A DNA stretch of 64,000 nucleotides. Origin: Trissonchulus latispiculum (taxonomy: Eukaryota > Nematoda > Enoplea > Enoplida > Ironidae). Location: assembly GCA_030248195.1 (NCBI GenBank), contig JASAND010026764.1:1-64000 (forward strand), read 5' to 3'. The notes beneath the pieces were generated by a model, which was not told where the DNA came from, made no database searches, and saw nothing but the letters and a program-made list of their open reading frames with translations. A program made the position numbers and the translations under genes. Shown here one piece after another: positions 35,460 through 48,492 of this stretch (position 1 is its first letter; each line of letters opens with the position of its first letter).

Positions 35460-38400
35460 AAAAACAATGTTTAGTGGTCTGTCAGATTTGCAATGAAGTT
35501 AAAGTAAATTTCATGAAAGAGTTATGCGGAGCTAAACGATTTATCGCTTGCAAATTGTGCTATCCTACACTACTCCCTAAAAAATTATAGATTACAGTGC
35601 AAAGCATTACGAAAAGCATTCATGGAAAATTGTTTTCTGGCAGCCAGAAGGATGAAGTCCCGCGGCATATTTCCGCAACGTTGACTGATGCCCAATTTCA
35701 GGAGTTGGTTTCGAAGGTAACCAAATCAGCTGCTGAGGCAGAAAGAAGTGAAGAAATTCGTCGCCGTTCTGCCGCTGGTGAAGAAGACCTTACAATCCGA
35801 AATGGCCAGATTTCAAGGTGAAGAAGCGACCAGAGTCGACATCTGTCAGCGAGAATAATGACGCCCCCGCCTCTGGGCCAGATAATGTCCCGGAAAACTA
35901 AGCCGGCCCAGTCAACGCCGGTGCTTGTCCTCCTATTGCCTAAAATTTTTACTGTTTAACGCACGTGGTTTACGTAACAAATTATATCAGTTGCAATATT
36001 GTGTTGAAAATGAGCCAAATTCTATAATTCTATAACTGAAACATTTTTAGACTCAAACTTTGTTGACGCTAATTTAGGTTTTGTTAGACAACATGAAATT
36101 CTAAGAGCAGATGACGCGGTGAGGGGTCATGGAGGGGGGTTATGGTGCTGGCACCAAGAATGTTTAAAGTCTCTTATTAAACGGACAGTTACCAATGCCT
36201 ATTATGAACTATTACTGATATCAGTGTATTACTATAATTTAATGGTTTGTCAGGTTTGCATTGTATAGCGTACTCCTAGCGCAAACAAAGCTACATCTAT
36301 TGAGTCTTTAACCAGAGAAATCATGGAATTTGACCGTGTACAATGTCCCATCTATATTATGGGGGATTTTAATATGCCTAATATAAATTGGACGAATAAT
36401 ATTGTACCTGTTAATAGTGAAGATGCAATATTTTATGAGACTATGCTTGAGCTTGGTTATTGTCAATTTATTGACGAACCCACCCTTCAGGGTGGAAATG
36501 TGCTTGATTTAGTTTTCTGTAATGAGCCGTCTATAGGTGGTAGTACTGTTGATGGTGCACTTGACATATCCGATCATTTTGTTGTCTCTGGTTATCTTGG
36601 ACCTTTTGATCTTGATTTAGTCAAACAAAATCTTGCAAAACTGAATTTTCGTAGTCAATTTTGATGGAATAGCTACTTTTCTAAGTGAAATTAATTGAAA
36701 TTGAAATTAATCTGTCGAGCAAGCTCTGATTAGGTTTCAGCCATCCTAGTTGTGCTTGACATGCGGGGGTCAACAATGGTTGGCTTTACAATCAGTGTTG
36801 ACCTGGGTGCAACTGTAATAACCGTACGTCTGACTGGCTTGGGGGTCATGTTTCTGTCCTTGACCTTCGCTTCTACGCTTCTTGTCCGATTTTAAACGGT
36901 CTGCGGAGAGCAACAACTTAATGGCCACTTTGTGTGCCGCTGTTGCTAGGCCCTTCTCAAAAAAATTGGAATACTTATTTAAATACCGCTAATGACATTA
37001 ATTCTACGTGGACTTTGTTCAGAAATAACCTGCATGAATGTTTTGCACGTTTTGTGTCTGTTTGAAAATCAGACAACTCTCCAAAACAAATATGGTCGCG
37101 CCAAACTGGAAATGCACATAAGTTTCAGCTAAGACTGCATCGTAAATTTAAGGCCAATCCAACGAATAAAAACAAAAAACGTTTGATTGAAGCTGCCAAA
37201 AAGACTCGCAGAATGAAGCGGGGTGGTTTTTTTCAAGCAGAAAAGAAAATTGTTGATTCTAAAAACGAAAACTTGCTTTGGTCATACATTAGGGCAAAAG
37301 TTAGCCCGCAATCAAATATTCCGGTACTAAAAGTGGGTGAATTGTTGCGAACGACAAAGAAAAATCAACTGCATTCAATGAATATTTTGCCTCTGTTTTC
37401 GCCTTTGATAACGGAAATAACCTGCATTTCCTATGCCGCACAAACAATGGTCTTGATATTTGCAATTTCGGCACAGAACACATCTGCAAGCACATAAAAA
37501 GGTTAAAACTAAAGCATAGATTTGGACCGGATGGGATCCCACAGTTTTTCTGGTTAAGTTTGCAGACTACCTGGCCTTTCCTCTTTCAAAAGTTGTTAAG
37601 TTCAGATTTAAAACGTCCACACTTCCTTCTGAATGGAAGTGTGCAAACGTTATTCTAATTCACAAAAAGGGTTGTAAATTTAACGTGGCAAACTATAGAC
37701 CTATCAGTTTGTTGTGCTCTTGCTCTAAAGTAATGGAATCAGTAGTTGATGAAGCACTTTCCTTGCACTTAAATTCAAGCTCCCTGATATCTACAAATCA
37801 ATATGGTTTTCGTTCAAACCGATCTACTATAACTCAATTTCTGCAGACACTAAATGAATGGACTTTCTATCTAGAAGACAAAAAATTTGTTGATGTTCTG
37901 TACATGGACATTGCCAAAGCTTTTGATTCAGTCTCCCATAAAAAATTGGTAGCTAAACTAAACGCATACGGAATTTCTGGTAAATTTTAGATTGGTTAAC
38001 ATTCCAGGCAGCAGTTTGTTGAAATTCAAACAGCCAAGTCAGACAATGGGGATGTAATTTCTGGAGTTCCACAAGGAAGTATTGTGGGACCCAGACTGTT
38101 ATTGATTTATATAAATGATATTGAAGACTGTCTTGTATCAATGTCGGCGAAAATTTCTGCAGATGACACTAAATTCTATCTTGCTTGTGCACACCCTATT
38201 GCATGTAATTATGTTCAAGATGATATTAACAGTAGTGTTCAGTGGACTGCTGTAAATCAGCTTGGTGTTGCGTTTCAGAAATGTTGTATTCTGCATTTAG
38301 GCTACAATAATCCTAATATGGCGTATTATTTTAACTGTTAAATGATAAAGATAAAATGAAAGACTTGGGAGTTCTTTTCTCAGATAATTTAAAATCATCA

Positions 38401-39144
38401 GCCCATTGCGTTCAAATTGCTAAATCTGCTTTTGTAATGATGATTTTAGAAATGATTTTTAGAAAGTTTCAGTCCAAATCTATCCCCTTTCTGTAAAACA
38501 ATACAAAACTTTTATTCGTAGCAAGATACGATATGCTAGCGAAGTATGGAATCCATACCTTGGCAAAGACATAGATCTAATTGAAATGATCCAGAGATTG
38601 TTTACAAGACGTCTCCCAGAGCTTAAAAACTTGTCACACCCGGAACGTTTGAAAAGAACGAACCTGGAACCATTAGCAGAACGACGAACTCGCAAACATC
38701 TTGTAATGGTATATAAAATCATTCATAGAGCAGTTGAATTAAATTTTTAAAATTTCTTTACTTTAAATCAAGGGGGTCAAACCAGAGGCCACTCACTAAA
38801 CTTTTAGTGGGCCATAACCGTTTGGATGTAAGAAAGCATTTTTCTCACAAAGAGTTGTCAGGTATTGGAACTCTCTCCCCGAAAATGTCGTACATTCTTC
38901 GTCTGTAGCTTCTTTTAAACACTGCATTAATAGAAACATCCAATTTTCTGTTGGTGCAGGGGGTCGGGTAATTGCAGTCGACCATCGGCCCAACCCGTCT
39001 GCTTCCAGTCCTCATTATTATTAATATGTTGCCTGTTTGTTAGTTACGGTATCATGCGCTGGTTATATCTTATTCTTTATTAATACTTTTAGTTGTTATT
39101 GATTTGTGCTGGCTGGTATTAAACTCATTCATTCATTCATTCTT
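35460..39144 (+). mobile_element. decayed CR1/Jockey-like LINE with (ATTC)n 3' tail
   Basis: Pieces in order on the + strand: a Cys-rich stretch near 35480-35580 and a charged stretch to 35820 (possible ORF1 remnants); endonuclease starting FNARGLRNKLYQLQYCVEN near 35955, with MGDFNMP (about 36360) and SDHFV (about 36570); reverse transcriptase with NYRPISLL (37690), YGFRSNRST (37801), MDIAKAFDSVSH (37905), VPQGSIVGP (38060) and a divergent catalytic SADDTKFY (38157); and a C-terminal YWNSLPENVV motif near 38860. Stops and frame changes separate them, so it is inactive. The tail is CATTC/ATTC repeats at 39125-39143. It sits immediately downstream of the SLC22 stop codon. Confidence 0.85.
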
Positions 39145-39159
39145 TCAGAAATTAATTTT

Positions 39160-39547
39160 TAATCCTGCTGGTTTTAAATTTGTTTAATCGTTCCCATTTA
39201 ATCTTTGAAGAAATAGGGACCTTTAATAGAAATGACTATGCCCTGTTATACTTTAGTTTCCTTAAAGCTGGGCGTAAACATAACGATGAGGATATTGGGT
39301 TACAGGTTAACTATGCTGAATTTAAGATCTATCCCATCCTATGTTTGATGTCTGACATAAAAAAGAAGCTGTGTGTGATTTTGCAAGCAAATTTGATCGT
39401 GAAGCGTTTAAGCTGACGGCTTTCACGCCATTAATGGAACATTGACATAACATTATTTAGCTAAATTTCCAAGTTCTAAAAATGGACTACGCTAGACACG
39501 GATTCAAACCTTCATGTATCCAAAAGGCCAAGCTGCGAGAAGTGGTC
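39160..39547. other. no gene recognised
   Basis: AT-rich DNA between the LINE tail and the Mutator-like element. A 78-codon frame at 39180 matches nothing I know. Confidence 0.4.
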
Positions 39548-40101
39548 GTCAAATAGGGGTGCTTTCATTGACGCGACATAGCAAAGACGCGACATGGCTA
39601 TAGCGCGACATCTCAGTTTCGCGCATTAGCGAAGGCGCGACAATCACTTTATATGGTTTATGCGACAACCACTCTGTGAATTTCATGGTTTTATACTTCT
39701 CTGGCTTAGTTTCACCAAACATTGAACACTGTAGCTGAACTTCGCAATTATTAAATATATTCAGAAATTTGCAACAATAATCTGCATGCTAAAATTAATT
39801 ATCTGAATGTGAATCTAACCTGAACTCAATTAACAGAACTTAATTAACTATTAACTATTAATAACTGTTAGCTAGGTCCAACTCAGAGGTATACTTTCAC
39901 ACAAATAACAAGAACAGCATTGTTCATTCAAAAACTATAACAACAAAACGTAACAGCAAATAGAGCTCATGTTTGAGATCCAGATTGAGCGATTAAAAGC
40001 AACAAGTTTTGCAAATCAAAAATTAAACAGATTGTAAAGTGCGCAGAAATTTGGTTTGTCAGAAGAACATTGAACTTTCAGCCAATCTGTTTAATTCTTG
40101 A

Positions 40102-40712
40102 TTAAGCTTCAATACAGTTCTGAGATAAAAGTTTAGTCATCGTCCCGGTATTGCAAATCCTGCAGTCCTCCAATGGCTGATTCGGATTTAGAGCCTCCAA
40201 ATATTGTCCCGGATTAATGTTACCTACGTACTGAATTTTTAAACCTGGCTGAGGGAGTTGCGCTGCCTGCGGATCACCAACTATAGCCTGCATTTCTGCA
40301 ATGACTGCCTGACCTTCTTCATTTCCGCCAGCAGGCACACCAGGAAGTTCCACAGCCATCTGGCCTCCGCCGTTCGCACCAGGAACCATCTCATCTCCGT
40401 CGACCGCACCAGGAACCATCTGACCTCCGTCGACCGCACCGGGAACCATCTGACCTTTGCCGTTCGCACCAGGAACCATCTGACCTCCGTCGACCGCACC
40501 GGGAACCAGCTGACCTCCGTCGACCGCACCGGGAACCATCTGACCTCCGCCGTTCGCACCAGGAACCATCTGACCTCCGTCGACCGCACCGGGAACGCTC
40601 GCTGTACACACCTCCAATATATCTGTTCCCCCCGCTGTTTATCCTTACGGTGGAGAAAACCATTTAAGCAAATTAAATTTCCACCATAGTTAGACGGAAC
40701 TAACTCGGCCAT
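40102..40712 (-). pseudogene. FLYWCH-type zinc-finger fragment running into a 10-residue tandem-repeat frame
   Basis: From the ATG at 40712 the first 38 codons read like the front half of a FLYWCH domain: ELVPSNYGG, then LNGFLHRKDKQRGEQ and IYWRC. The later Cys and His ligands are missing because the DNA passes into a 30-bp minisatellite. In the FLYWCH frame the repeat reads RSTEVRWFPV. In a second frame it reads VPGAVDGGQM and continues as an ordinary-looking protein (GQYLEALNPNQPLEDCRIC) to a stop at 40102. The true product, if any, needs a frame change or splice between the two. It lies inside the MULE candidate and is probably its remnant gene. Confidence 0.5.
40366..40597 (-). repeat. 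30-bp coding-type minisatellite, about 8 units
   Basis: The unit GCACCAGGAACCATCTGACC plus 10 more bases repeats in tandem with two variant types (GTCGAC and GCCGTTC forms) interspersed. Because 30 is a multiple of three, all three minus-strand frames stay open across it. Confidence 0.85.
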
Positions 40713-41636
40713 CTCCCTTAACAAAAGCAAAAGTATATTAGCAAAACGAATAGAAAGTTGACCGAGGAAAATCATTTCATTCGAAGTTTCTATTGCCCAT
40801 CATCAAGAACATATTGACAGAACTAGTGATCTTTACGCTGGTCAGTTTAGTTTCAGTTTCAGCTCTAAATCTATATTGGTTTCAGTTTCTGCTGCTGAAA
40901 CAATACTATATAGCATCTCTATTTTTATAAATTTAAAATTGCAATTGACAAGTTTGAACTATGTAAATATAATGAAAACTTTCTGTCCTTAATTGATATG
41001 GAATAGAAACTTCAAGTGACAGGATCTTCCCTGGATACAAAGGCTACTTAAAATGGAAAAAGCTATTGCAAATACTGACTATTCTCCGGTGAGAAAATCT
41101 CACTATAAACATTTTTCTGGCCAAAAATATCACTAGTAAATTTTCGGGTGGGAGTGCAAGATTTCACGAGGGAGGGAAGCGAAAATTTCCCTGTGACACC
41201 GACTCAACATTGTGCACCCTACTCTGAATAGAGTTATAAATTAACATTAAGCAGAACATATACGTGCAGTTAGTTATATAATTATTATATTATGTGTGTG
41301 TATTAAAAACAAATGCTCATGATGCTTTTAGTGTGAAAGTAAAAAGCGTGTGTGCACATACTATACAACGGTTTAGTAGGACTTGGGCCACGTCTGAACT
41401 GAGCCACAAAATTCTATTGGTCAGAATTCACTTCACTATTGTCCATTTAAAATCTAGGTTTTCTGCACGTGTTTAATTTCTCCGCCCCTTTTACCATACA
41501 CTGTATTGTACTAATCGTACTCACTGTTGACACAGTTGATTAATTGCAAAACTCATACACACGAATGAAAATATACATATTTTAATTATCAAGTTTAGTT
41601 GAATTAAAAATGGCTTTAAGACCAAAGATTTCAAAG

Positions 41637-42372
41637 AAATTAAAGAACCACGAAACAAAACAAAGATTAATGTGGACTACATTAATAAAATTATGCCAGT
41701 AAAATTGTAGACTGTTGTGATATAGAAATAAGCAGTGCCAGATTACATATATAAGTGCATCATTTTCATATACGGACCGCCTTGTTATGCCCGACTGACC
41801 TGATTGTAGGACTCATCAGGGGCTTACAATCAGGTTATTTTAGTGATTAAATTAACCACCCATTTTTAGATAAAAAGTCGTGTCGTCCCCTGGCGACCAA
41901 CTCCAGACATACGTGATGTTAGAAGCACGCATACAATTAGTGCATAAATACGTATATACATTGATATAATAGACACAACAAAAGCTGTGATAATTAAGCT
42001 GTACTCAGTCAAAGATCAGTGATTATACCCTACGTAAACGCAGGGTTTGCCATAAGGTGCCGTCATCCTAAGCGAATGACAGCTTTTCATAAGAGATCCT
42101 CCAAGAGGAGGATTTTCATAAAGTGGTTAACATAAACAATAGAACACAAGTACCACAACAGCGACATTTAATGTCCCTTATTTAAATAAAACCATTAAAT
42201 TTGGGTGCGAATCCGCACCGGCCCAAGGCAACCAGGTGGGAGCAAACCTCAAAACCTTTCCTGGCCACCAAGGGCAGAGCAAATTAAAGAACCACGAAAC
42301 AAAACAAAGATTAATGTGGACTATATTAATAAAATTAAGCTAGTAAAATTGCAGACTGTTGTGGTATAGAAA
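41637..42372. repeat. 92-bp direct repeats 644 bp apart
   Basis: The block beginning AAATTAAAGAACCACGAAAC occurs at 41637-41728 and 42281-42372 with few changes. The 552 bp between holds a 10-bp-stem hairpin (CCTGATTGTA ... TACAATCAGG, about 41801-41836) and the hairpin trio at 42027-42113. It may be a partial tandem duplication or a small element with direct terminal repeats; the ends are not TG...CA. Confidence 0.6.
42027..42113 (+). other. three consecutive small hairpins
   Basis: Stems are ACCCT/AGGGT (42027-42046), GTCAT/ATGAC (42062-42080) and ATCCTCC/GGAGGAT (42096-42113). Each is followed by a similar linker ending CATAAG or CATAAAG. Different stems with a shared linker suggest a structured RNA or repeat-binding array rather than chance. 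Function unknown. Confidence 0.4.
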
Positions 42373-45300
42373 GTTTAATTTTGACTAAATTGGAACCGAA
42401 ATTCAGAAATAATTTTACAAACTTTAAAATATTTACCAAAATTACTGACTCAACTTATTCAAACACATTTGCCAAAATTGAATCAAACCGAACCAAACGT
42501 TCGCTAGATGGCATCCCAACTGCCTTTTTAAGGGCAACCATTCGGCCAAAAATTATTTAGGTACAACATTGAAACTAAAATGAAAGCACCAACACTCGAA
42601 ATGGAAGATAAAGAAAAAATTTAGTTTATGGTACACATGACATTACTGTACGCAGCAGTATTAGTAAATAATAATGCACGTATATATATAAGTTTTGCAA
42701 AATATATTTTTGTTCTCAAAGTGTCGTATTTAGGTAGGCGTTTTGTTGAACTCTCTAAACTTTAAAGTGTATAAGAGTTTACTTACATTCACTCTTTCAT
42801 TTTACAAGCTTAAACTTTGATTTCACTTGCCATTTCAATTTAACTCCCCTTTGACGGTAGGCGGAGTTTACTGTAGAAAAATGTACACACATTTCTACTG
42901 GTTGACAATAGTGACGTTTTCAACCAATCAAATGTGTGGCCCATTTCAGATGTGGCCCAAGTCAGACTAAGCCTATACACAGTGGTTCAAATTCAAAAAC
43001 AACCGTACAATACACTTAAATACACTTAAATGTCCTAATATAGGCGAACTACGCCTAGATTCTATTGCACACTATTTCTTCCGCTAAACTCCTTCCACAA
43101 ATATATATATATACGCATACACATATATACCAACACACACATTTGTACATGTTAATTTGTGCTTTACGTACACACTTAAATGCATATAGACGAAACTACA
43201 CGTATACGCGTTAATCCCCATATATCCTTTAGAGCACAGCATATAAGAATTTCATACTTTTATTGTAATATGTACTAAGCTGTAATGCGCAACAAAAATT
43301 TTACTGCCAGTAACATTATTTTAGTAAAATGTATAATATTGTGGGATATTCCCTGCTGGCTGACAGATTTTAGAAAGAAATGAGCGTTGGCGCGACTAGC
43401 TCATTTGCATAATAATGTAATTTGCATATTTTACAATGTTTTGGAAAAGTCAGTCAGTTGTTAGTTGTTGCAGTCTTAGTTCGGGAGTTGGGCGAGACAG
43501 TGTCTGTGGGTGTTCCAGTGGGGCTAATTTCAGGTTGGTTGTGACGTGTTGATTTTGGGGGCTGCTAATAGTGTGGGGTTATTCTCCGTTCCCCCTGTGT
43601 ATTTGTTGGTTAAGGGGGGCTTCACTCCAAGTATAAGTCGGGAGAGGGTGATTCCCTCCCATTGTCTCTCTGCTATTCTCGTCTTCTTTTCGGTGTTCAC
43701 CCTTGTCATGTGTTTATTTTAATTATAGTTCGTAAAATATTTGTTTAGTGAAAGTAAATAGTCCAGCGGTTATTTTTATCTATAGAACAGGCAACGGTCG
43801 CTTAGGGCTAACTTTAGTATCCACATTAGTACTCGCTTTCCCTTTTCTCTCTGATTGGATTAAAGCCTAGGCATCACACACTGACCTCGAATCTGACAAT
43901 CTTTATTGAGATCCAATATAGCAGTTTATCATAGAGGGTACCTCTAACCCTCACAATATCTATTATCAAGTAATAATAAATTTCAATAATTAATTTTAGC
44001 ATGCTGATTATTGTTGCAAATTTATAAATATACCGGTTGAGTGGGATCATTAATAGGTAATTAACTATCAATTTAATAATCGCGAAGTTCAGCTAAAGAG
44101 TTCAATGTTTCGTCAAACTAAGCCAGAAAAGTATAAAACCATGAAATTCACAGAGCGGTTGTCGTATAAACCATATAAAGTGGTTGTCGCGCCTTCGCTA
44201 ATGCGCGCAACTGAGATGTCGCGCCATAGCCATGTCGCGACTTTGCTATGTCGCGCCTTCGCCATGTCGCGCTTTCGCTATGTCGCGCTAATGTCATACA
44301 AGCGTCAGATAAGCCAAAACAACTCTGAGCTTAAAAGCAACCAAAAGGTACAGCTACGCTGCTGCAGCCAAGCACTTAGTTCCAGAACATAAATGCACTG
44401 AAAAAGGCTCAAAAGAAAGTCTAAAGCCCAGCTCGTAAAACGTGGAGATGTTTCACCCTTTCAGCTTAAGGAATCCATGCAGCCTGCCTCAAGGCATTGT
44501 GAGTGGGAGTGGCAAAGCTGCAGGAGTGTGACACTCAATCAAATATTAAGGGAAACTTCAGACAAAGACTGCTGCTCCTGCCAAAATAGCGCTATGGAAA
44601 AGGAACGAACTTGGTGCAAAACGTTGATTGACTTAGATTTAGCTGAAATGATGAAAAATACTTTTTAGTAGCGTTTTTATGAGAGGCTCAATGTCCTCGT
44701 AAATCGATAGCAACAAGTGCGGCATTGTTGATTTAGACAAGTCCACCAGCGTAAAATCCACTGGGTTTGTTACCACAACAATGAAAAGGAAAAGTACAAT
44801 TTGATATGTTGAATATTTTGATTCATTCGGCATTCCACCTCCAACAAAAGTAAAACAAATTTGCTGAAGTCTGACAATGAACCCATATTTTCTTCCAACA
44901 AATTCCAACAGTTTGGATGAAACTGGTGAGTTATTAATAAATTAACCAGGCTGATGTCATTTGTCACCAGCTGGAGCGATACTGCCACCGACGATTTACA
45001 GCATATGTTGGTTTCGATTCAATTTACGCGCTAGGACTGGGTAGCCCTGGAGGCTGGCTTGCTAAAAACGTGCTTGGATTCAGAAGCCTATTTTCTAAGT
45101 TATCCCCATTAGGATTAAGTAGCCAAACTCCCCTCCAGGATTTTTATAATAAGTGTAAGTGCGGTCTAAAAGTAGATGTCTAAAAGGACCTCGAGTGCCT
45201 CTTTCGAAATAGAAACATTCTCTCAGCCCAAGTTCACTTTGATTTCAGTGTAATGTCACTTTTATGCTTGTATGATAGTATGAGCGGATAGTAACTGGAT

Positions 45301-45992
45301 TTCAATGGATTTCCTGAAAACGAAATCCAGGAGCACGTCATTGGTGGGGGATTTAACTTTTTTACTGGTTCGTTATCTTGATCCTTTTACGCTACTAAAC
45401 TGTCCCTTGTTGTTTCAAAATGCCTGTTTTCAGAATATCGAAACGGAAGATCAACTGTCTGACTGTTTTTTCGAATTTAGTAACCAAAGTCGGTCGAAAA
45501 TTCTATCCGAATCAAATAACAAACTTTTCTTGTTTTAATTCTGACACAAAATCCCTAATTTTTCCTAGTCCTATGAAATCCAGTTAACATCTTTGAATCC
45601 GGCTTAAAACCGACAAGTTTTTAAACCATTTGATTCTGTTTTAGTGCGGGCTGCCTTCGAGCTCTGTCCTCAGGCGCTATCTCTCAGTGATCCTCTGATC
45701 CCGGCCGCTCGGTTCTCTGGGTCTACCATCCGGATTTCAGTCCGTGCTACCCTTGGTTCTGCTTAAGCTGTGTCCTTCCAGAGTGAGTGTTTCTTCGGAT
45801 TACCCCTGGCCCTTTTCCTGGATCGCTGCTGTGTCGCTGCTCTATCCGGATTGGTTTTGGTTCTGCGCTCATACCGTTAGTTTTCAGCTAATATTCCAAA
45901 ACTTTGATAGCCCGCCTGGGCTTACTTCATGTGGGAAGTGGACAAGGGTTGGATATCCTGAGTGTAGTTTCCACGGTTAACATTTCAAACTA

Positions 45993-46095
45993 TTAAGGCC
46001 TTTTTGCGTGTGAGTTAAAGGAGTTAAAATTAACTCGATCCTGTTCGCACCAGGGTTAAAGAGTTAAATGAGTTAATTTTAACTAGCTGGTGTAC
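45993..46095. mobile_element. AGGGCCTTTTC-type MITE, truncated
   Basis: TTAAGGCCTTTTTGCGTGTGAG begins it, followed by GAGTTAAAATTAACTCG blocks. The right terminus is not found. More GAGTTAA-type debris lies at 46600-46800. Confidence 0.5.
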
Positions 46096-47414
46096 AAATT
46101 TAGACTGAGTTATCTTGAAATAAAATAAAAGATTTCAGGTTTTTGAGTGTGTACATGTCCAACAAATCTCAACCGCTTTCCTTGACCAACTACAAAGAAA
46201 AGGGAAAAACCGATATATCGCGGGTTTATTAATTTAATAATAATAACAAGTACTATTAAGACCAAAAACTACCATTCACCGCACATAAAAAGTAACTTTG
46301 ATAATCAAAAAATATAGAAAAGAAACCGGACTGGGCTTAGGCATAGACCCACAAAAAAGAAAGAAAAAAATAATCATAGCAGAATCCAGGAAATAAGTAT
46401 TAACGGGAAGGGAAAAGCCCGTCTGCTCCATACAGCATCCCAACTAAGACTGAGCATGAGAATTTTGCATGCGCGCCTTTTATCTGTTCAATTTAGCTAG
46501 CTAAGCCAGTGTGTCTACACAAAACCTTGCATTTAGTGGTTGCATGAATTTTCACTAATTTGAATAGGAACCAACCGAAGTAATAGAAATATTTCCACAC
46601 TGGGGTTAAACTAGTTAAAAGATTTTTAACTCTCTGCTCGCGAAAAGAGGAGTTCAAATTAACTCGTTGAAAATCCTACCAGCATTCGCGCAGGCGCATA
46701 CGGGTCAAACTCCATGGAGTTAATTTTCGCGTTTTCGCGCACGAATTAATTTTCCCCATTTTCGCGCACGAGTTAAAATTAACTCCTTTAACTCCACGCA
46801 ACATTTTCCAAACAGATCAACTAAACCAAAAGATTATATCTAATTTATATTTTGTCTATTTTATTAGTGCAAGTGCTTTTTACAAAATACTTATTTTTCC
46901 AGGTCAGAACAAATCAACGCCCTGAAACTATAACAAAATGGCTGAAACTGGAACAAACAAGAAGCAGTTTTATGCAAAGGTTAGCAAGACACTGTAAAGA
47001 ATCAGTTTGTGGACAGCCTGCTAGCAGCATTCGCACGACCAATCCGTTGAGTATTTCTTACAGAAAATAAAACCTGGCGCTCCCCAGCTAAAATATATAA
47101 TCTATAAAAAACAGGACGAGGCACAGTGTCACAAAATGCGTACTTACTAATGTATGCCATCTTGTTGTTAATTTAGCATTCGCTACTACATTTTCTAACA
47201 TTCATTTCACAATACGACTCATTACAAAACTTATAATATATATATAATTATAATTTATAATATATATTTATAATATATATATAATTATATATAGATAACT
47301 ATATATACAACTACATTATAGTGTTCTGATTAATTGTTCAGAATAAAAAGTAGTATTGAACCGTGTTGGTGATCGAAGGGCTTTCTTAACTCAGCCGGAT
47401 TGAGGACTAAGTCG

Positions 47415-47708
47415 TAGCGATGAGCATTTCGGCCTGTTGGCCCGGCCCGGGCAAGGTTTTGGAGCGGGCCGGGCCGGGCCGGGGCCGAGAAATGTTTTAA
47501 CTGCGGGCCGAAACGGGCCGGATCCACCCTCCAAAATGTTGTGAAATCACTAAAATTAGCTAGATATTTACGCATTCTGGTTAATTTACAGCATAGTTAA
47601 CCATTTCGTAGCATAATTTAGCGGTTCCACCATGCATTGAAGCCTTTAAATAAAATTGTTTTTGGCGGGACGGGTCGGGCCGAAAAATCCGACCCGTGCT
47701 CATCTCTA
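47415..47708. mobile_element. hAT-type MITE (TAGAGATGAGCA termini)
   Basis: TAGCGATGAGCA at the left is mirrored by TGCTCATCTCTA at the right. The flanks CTAAGTCG and CTAGGTCA match at 6 of 8 positions, as an aged 8-bp duplication would. The ends are rich in GGCCCGGCCCG. Confidence 0.75.
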
Positions 47709-48492
47709 CTAGGTCACAACAAACTGACGGGAACGAATTTTGCACTTTTTGCACATTCAGAAGCAATTTTTATACATTTGGATGGATGGAAGCGTTTTGG
47801 ATGAAAGTGACAGCGAAACGGTTCTATGCTATGCAACTTTCAGAAATAGTCATTAATTAGTTCAGCAAGTATATAAATTTGAAAATTAAAAAGGAGGCGA
47901 TTCAACTTAAAATTAGAAATAAGTCTTCCATTAACCTAACAACAGAGTAATATCAAGAGCCTAATATATGAACAGATGAGAGCACGCACGCTTTGACGTG
48001 CATCGTGCTACAAATAATTTGTAGCACCCTATGGTTAAGTATTTTCTTATCAGTACCATGCCAGCAGACCTGGTTTCAGTTTGGCTCATTCTTGCATGAA
48101 CCAGGAGAAACCTATGCTAAGTACGGTTAGCAAACCCAACCTAATACAGCCCTGCCGCGCCTGTGGGCGCGCCAGGAAAAACGAAATTAATTTCTTAGAA
48201 TTTGCAAATCAAATACTATGAAAAAATAATTACGTAAAATGTGTGGAGAAAAGTTGCAAAATTGATCCCATGAAGTACACTATAAGATGCTCAAAGCTGT
48301 TTCTTTTTATAGTCTTCAGTTTAGTTAGCTTTGACTGGTTGTTTCAAAACAATTCCAAGCTCGATTGGCTAGCACTACTTCATAGACGTGATGCCTGATT
48401 GGCTGCTTACTTCCTGTGAGCTCATTAGTCTTGGGTATTCTTTCTGTTTTGAGTATCAATTTACGTTCGACATTGTTGTCATTCAGTTAGCT

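Larger units (their letters stand above)
39566..44293. mobile_element. Mutator-like (MULE) candidate with 240-310-bp TIRs
   Basis: The left arm 39566-39803 and right arm 43985-44293 are inverted copies. The outer part is built of a 16-17-bp unit, GCGCGACATRGCNAAG, present in more copies at the right. Inward shared blocks include TTATATGGTTTATRCGACAA, GAATTTCATGGTTTTATAC and AAATTTGCAACAATAATC. The outer flanks GTCAAATAGG (39548) and GTCAGATAAG (44304) could be a decayed 10-bp target duplication, as Mutator elements make. Inside is a minus-strand FLYWCH-type protein fragment, a domain often paired with MULE transposases in invertebrates. No transposase is seen, so the copy is non-autonomous. 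The rest of the interior is AT-rich. Confidence 0.65.

Noticed and set aside
43340..43830. solo LTR of a retroelement
   Set aside because: GT-rich, LTR-like composition near CAGTCAGTTGTTAGTTGTTG, but no TATA/initiator pair, no clear ends and no partner copy.
44390..44668. possible exon with several Cys and Trp residues
   Set aside because: Open for about 75 codons but no recognised domain or matching splice partners.
46901..47068. possible terminal exon after a TTTTTCCAG acceptor
   Set aside because: 56 codons to a stop with plausible residues, but no family resemblance and no partner exon.
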